Positions 5,602-7,523 of a stretch of 7,523 bases of DNA are shown piece after piece. Source of the stretch: Promethearchaeota archaeon. Lineage in GTDB: Archaea; Asgardarchaeota; Lokiarchaeia; Sigynarchaeales; SOKP01. The notes beneath the pieces are model-generated. The model saw only the letters and a list, made by a program, of their open reading frames with translations, did not search any database and was not told the DNA's origin. The stretch's first letter is position 1; each line of letters begins with the position of its first letter. Location of the stretch: positions 1-7,523 of the forward strand of contig JAEOTL010000314.1 in assembly GCA_016839845.1 (NCBI GenBank), in the 5' to 3' direction. The position numbers and the translations under genes were made by a program.

Positions 5602-7125
5602 TTATTTTTTTAAAAAGAGACGTAATTGGAACATTCGCAGTAATTGCTCATCCAATCGGGCAAAGTCCATACGTTCATTAATAGAAATTCTTGATTTTTT
5701 TAAATTTTCCCATATACTTAATTGTTTAGCCAATTCCTCTTGCTCACTAGAAACTCTTATGACTAATCTGTTAAGTCCATATTTTTCGCATATATGTAGG
5801 GCTTGCACCAATAAATGTTGGGCTTTTTTTAAATCTAAGGTTATTAATTGGAGTTTTGCTTGAAGTAAAAGGGTTTCGGCTAATAACGAATAAGAGTGTT
5901 GATTCTTTGCAAGATCATGTATCCGAGTGATGTAGGACTGCGCCTGATCCAGTATTATTAGATTATTTGAGTCGCGCAGTTCAATCAGGAGCAAATCACA
6001 TAAATGAAGAAAGGCAGTAATAGTAATCGGCCAATAAACGATCTCTTCTTCAACAAACTGCTGTAATAATTCTTTAGCTTTTACTCGATCACTAGCTTTA
6101 GGACTAACTTTTAAAAGCAATACCTTGTATAGACGATAAATAGTATCATTTGTCTTGCTTTTCTCTCGATCTTTAAGCTGCTCCATACGATTAAGATATT
6201 GCTGTGCTCGAGAATAAGAGTTTATATGGATTGCTAAATCAAACAGCGAACTTAGGACGATAATTATCATGGATATGTTATTTATTTTCTCGTACTCCAT
6301 CAGACTTTTCTCAATGTAGTCTAGGGCAAGATCAAAATCATTCTGTTCGTAAAAAATAAGTCCCATATTGTTTAAAAACATCGGAATCAAATAATTATCA
6401 TTTAATTCATCGGCAAAAGCCAAACCCCGTTTACAATATTCCAGAGAGCTTTTCGATTCGCCAAGGAATCCTAGAATGCCATGAATACCCATAAGAAGAT
6501 GAGGTATATTCCGATTAAAACCATTACCTTCAAGTGCTAAACCTTTCTCAAAATATTCCCGAGCTCGTTCAAGTTCACCTTTTAAACCAAAACGGATTCC
6601 AAGTTGAGTAAGAGCACGTGCGATATCTTGTTTGTTACCAATTTCTTCTTGCAAAGTTAAACATTGCTCCAAGAATTGTAGGGCTAGATCTAATTCGCCT
6701 TTTTCCGAGTAAAAAAAGCCTTTTAGATATGATAAAGACGCTTTTCTTTGCATTGTCTCTTTCGAAGGCTCTTGAGTAATGGTTTTGAGTAGGTTTTCGC
6801 TTCTATCAATTATTTCAAAACTTCTATCTAATCTTCCTAGAAAGAGTAATGCTTCAGCAATTTCAATAGAAGCATCAAGTGTTTGGAGGGGATTTCCCAG
6901 TCTTTTGGTCTCTTGATAAATATGTTCAGAAACTTTCAGTGCATCTTCATTTTGTCCCAATCTATTTAAACATGTACTCTTAAGGAGTTGGCAGGATAGT
7001 TTTTCTTGAAAAGGAAGATCAGCCTTTTTTTCAAGTTTAGTTATTACTCGGAGGGCTTCCTTGAACTTACCCTGATTCTTAAGTTCTTCTGCCTCGTTTA
7101 ATTTCTTAATCTTTGAAAATTGCAT
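5602..7125 (-). CDS. TPR-like helical-repeat protein
   Basis: A 507-residue, almost wholly helical protein with no signal peptide or membrane segment, so cytoplasmic. TPR-type repeats cover most of it. The clearest are 130-163 (L134, G136, Y139, G143, A148, F151), 168-199 (L175, G176, F179, G183, A188, F192) and 248-281 (M254, G255, F258, A267, Y270). Weaker repeats lie near 9-32, 44-76, 84-116, 208-240, 290-316 and 412-447. The repeats of about 40 residues with a tail after each resemble the MalT/NB-ARC-linked TPR type. A basic, charged C-terminal segment (476-507) with NERMDFARLDEQLLRM is outside the repeats. TPR solenoids bind peptides or partner proteins; no enzymatic or DNA-binding domain is seen here. 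There is no Shine-Dalgarno motif before the ATG, and an in-frame stop lies 30 bases upstream, so the start is probably right and the mRNA may have a short leader. Such stand-alone TPR proteins are numerous in Asgard archaea (general knowledge, not checked here). Confidence 0.85.
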   Translation of the reverse strand: MQFSKIKKLNEAEELKNQGKFKEALRVITKLEKKADLPFQEKLSCQLLKSTCLNRLGQNEDALKVSEHIYQETKRLGNPLQTLDASIEIAEALLFLGRLDRSFEIIDRSENLLKTITQEPSKETMQRKASLSYLKGFFYSEKGELDLALQFLEQCLTLQEEIGNKQDIARALTQLGIRFGLKGELERAREYFEKGLALEGNGFNRNIPHLLMGIHGILGFLGESKSSLEYCKRGLAFADELNDNYLIPMFLNNMGLIFYEQNDFDLALDYIEKSLMEYEKINNISMIIIVLSSLFDLAIHINSYSRAQQYLNRMEQLKDREKSKTNDTIYRLYKVLLLKVSPKASDRVKAKELLQQFVEEEIVYWPITITAFLHLCDLLLIELRDSNNLIILDQAQSYITRIHDLAKNQHSYSLLAETLLLQAKLQLITLDLKKAQHLLVQALHICEKYGLNRLVIRVSSEQEELAKQLSIWENLKKSRISINERMDFARLDEQLLRMFQLRLFLKK

Positions 7126-7173
7126 ATATTTGAGATATTGATAAACTTTTGAATCTCATAATATTTTGGATTA

Positions 7174-7181
7174 ATATAAAA
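7174..7181 (-). promoter_or_regulatory. Candidate TATA box of the TPR-like gene
   Basis: The minus strand reads TTTTATAT here. A start about 25 bases downstream would be near 7150, giving a leader of about 25 bases, which fits the lack of a Shine-Dalgarno motif. Confidence 0.4.
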
Positions 7182-7224
7182 TAGGACGTATTTGTATAAA
7201 AATTATGAGTACTCAATAGAAATT

Positions 7225-7235
7225 AAAAAAAAAAA
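7225..7235 (-). terminator. Oligo-T termination signal of the right-edge gene
   Basis: An 11-A run on the plus strand is an 11-T run on the minus strand, beginning 22 bases after the stop codon of the gene at 7258. No good stem precedes it. This is the usual archaeal form of terminator. It suggests that the right-edge gene and the TPR-like gene are transcribed separately. Confidence 0.45.
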
Positions 7236-7257
7236 TATTTAATAAATTTACTATTCC

Positions 7258-7523
7258 TCAAGCTGTTTGAGAAACATCTACGAATTCTATAGGCCCTAAA
7301 AGCGTATCGATTCTTTTAACTTTAGTTCCTGCACGAAATACTGTATCTAATTTAATATATTTATTTAAAGATGGTATTTTTATAGTAATACGTCCCGTTC
7401 CTAACCACTGTTCTATAAAATCGGGTCTTTCTACATTAATTTCAAGAGATCTTGTTGGAAATCTTTCTTTACTTTTACTAGTAATCCCTTTCATGCACCA
7501 AATTTCATTTCGTTCAATTCTTA
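7258..7523 (-). CDS. 3' part of a gene, possibly a bacterial-type PH (DUF304-like) domain; cut by the window edge
   Basis: The reading frame ending at 7258 stays open to the window edge. The Met at 7494 is preceded in frame by RIERNEIWC with no stop and has no ribosome-binding motif at a usable distance. The true start therefore probably lies outside, and 88 residues are visible. Counting from Met at 7494, the pattern is a short strand (RSLEIN, 15-20), a helix-like ERPDFIEQWLG (22-32), then strands GRITIKIP, YIKLDTV and GPIEFVDV. The order (basic stretch, SLEIN strand, FIEQWLGTGRITIKI) resembles the C-terminal half of bPH2/DUF304 domains, where a helix leading to a G-G/T-I-x-I strand is followed by a final strand. 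There is no membrane segment in the visible part. The family call is a pattern judgement only. Confidence 0.5.
   Translation of the reverse strand, partial: RIERNEIWCMKGITSKSKERFPTRSLEINVERPDFIEQWLGTGRITIKIPSLNKYIKLDTVFRAGTKVKRIDTLLGPIEFVDVSQTA

Noticed and set aside
7120..7125. TTGCAT half-site at the start of the TPR-like gene
   Set aside because: It is a single 6-base copy that includes the start codon, has no partner arm at 12 bases, and is expected by chance.

Overview
The window is AT-rich and reads like a piece of an archaeal genome. TTTATATA boxes lie at promoter distance before genes, oligo-T runs follow gene ends, and Shine-Dalgarno motifs are weak but present (GAGG, AGGATG). The content is a secreted multidomain hydrolase, a long TPR-like solenoid protein, a coiled-coil miniprotein and a winged-helix regulator. 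This resembles an Asgard (Promethearchaeota) archaeon. That assignment is inferred from gene style: there is no rRNA or other marker gene here, and a low-GC bacterium cannot be excluded.

Layout. Positions 1-262 hold a leader and promoter, with a TATA-like box at 141-148 and a perfect 12-bp inverted repeat at 220-254. Positions 278-3193 (+) encode a large exported protein. It has an M28-peptidase-like half with an inserted PA domain, joined to an alpha/beta-hydrolase half. The M28 half appears to have lost its zinc ligands, while the hydrolase half keeps a Ser nucleophile motif and a His motif. A stem plus T-run follows at 3196-3240. On the minus strand lie a 115-residue coiled-coil protein (3341-3688) and, upstream of it, a 234-residue winged-helix regulator (3819-4523). 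A 281-bp divergent intergenic region separates the regulator from a small secreted protein of unknown function (4805-5431, +). This region carries the most striking non-coding signal in the window: two 26-bp palindromes with identical GTTGCAT/ATGCAAC arms plus a half-site, all in a strict 32-bp register. A long imperfect hairpin with a T-run (5487-5580) separates that gene from a convergent 507-residue helical-repeat protein (5602-7125, -). The window ends in the 3' part of a minus-strand gene, possibly a bacterial-type PH (DUF304-like) domain, running off the edge.

How the genes may work together. The best supported functional unit is the divergent pair, with the winged-helix protein as the likely controller of the small secreted protein, and perhaps of itself, through the palindrome array. 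The two exported proteins suggest an investment in extracellular or cell-surface functions. The TPR-like protein and the coiled-coil protein look like protein-protein interaction factors. No mobile element, CRISPR array, tRNA or rRNA was seen.
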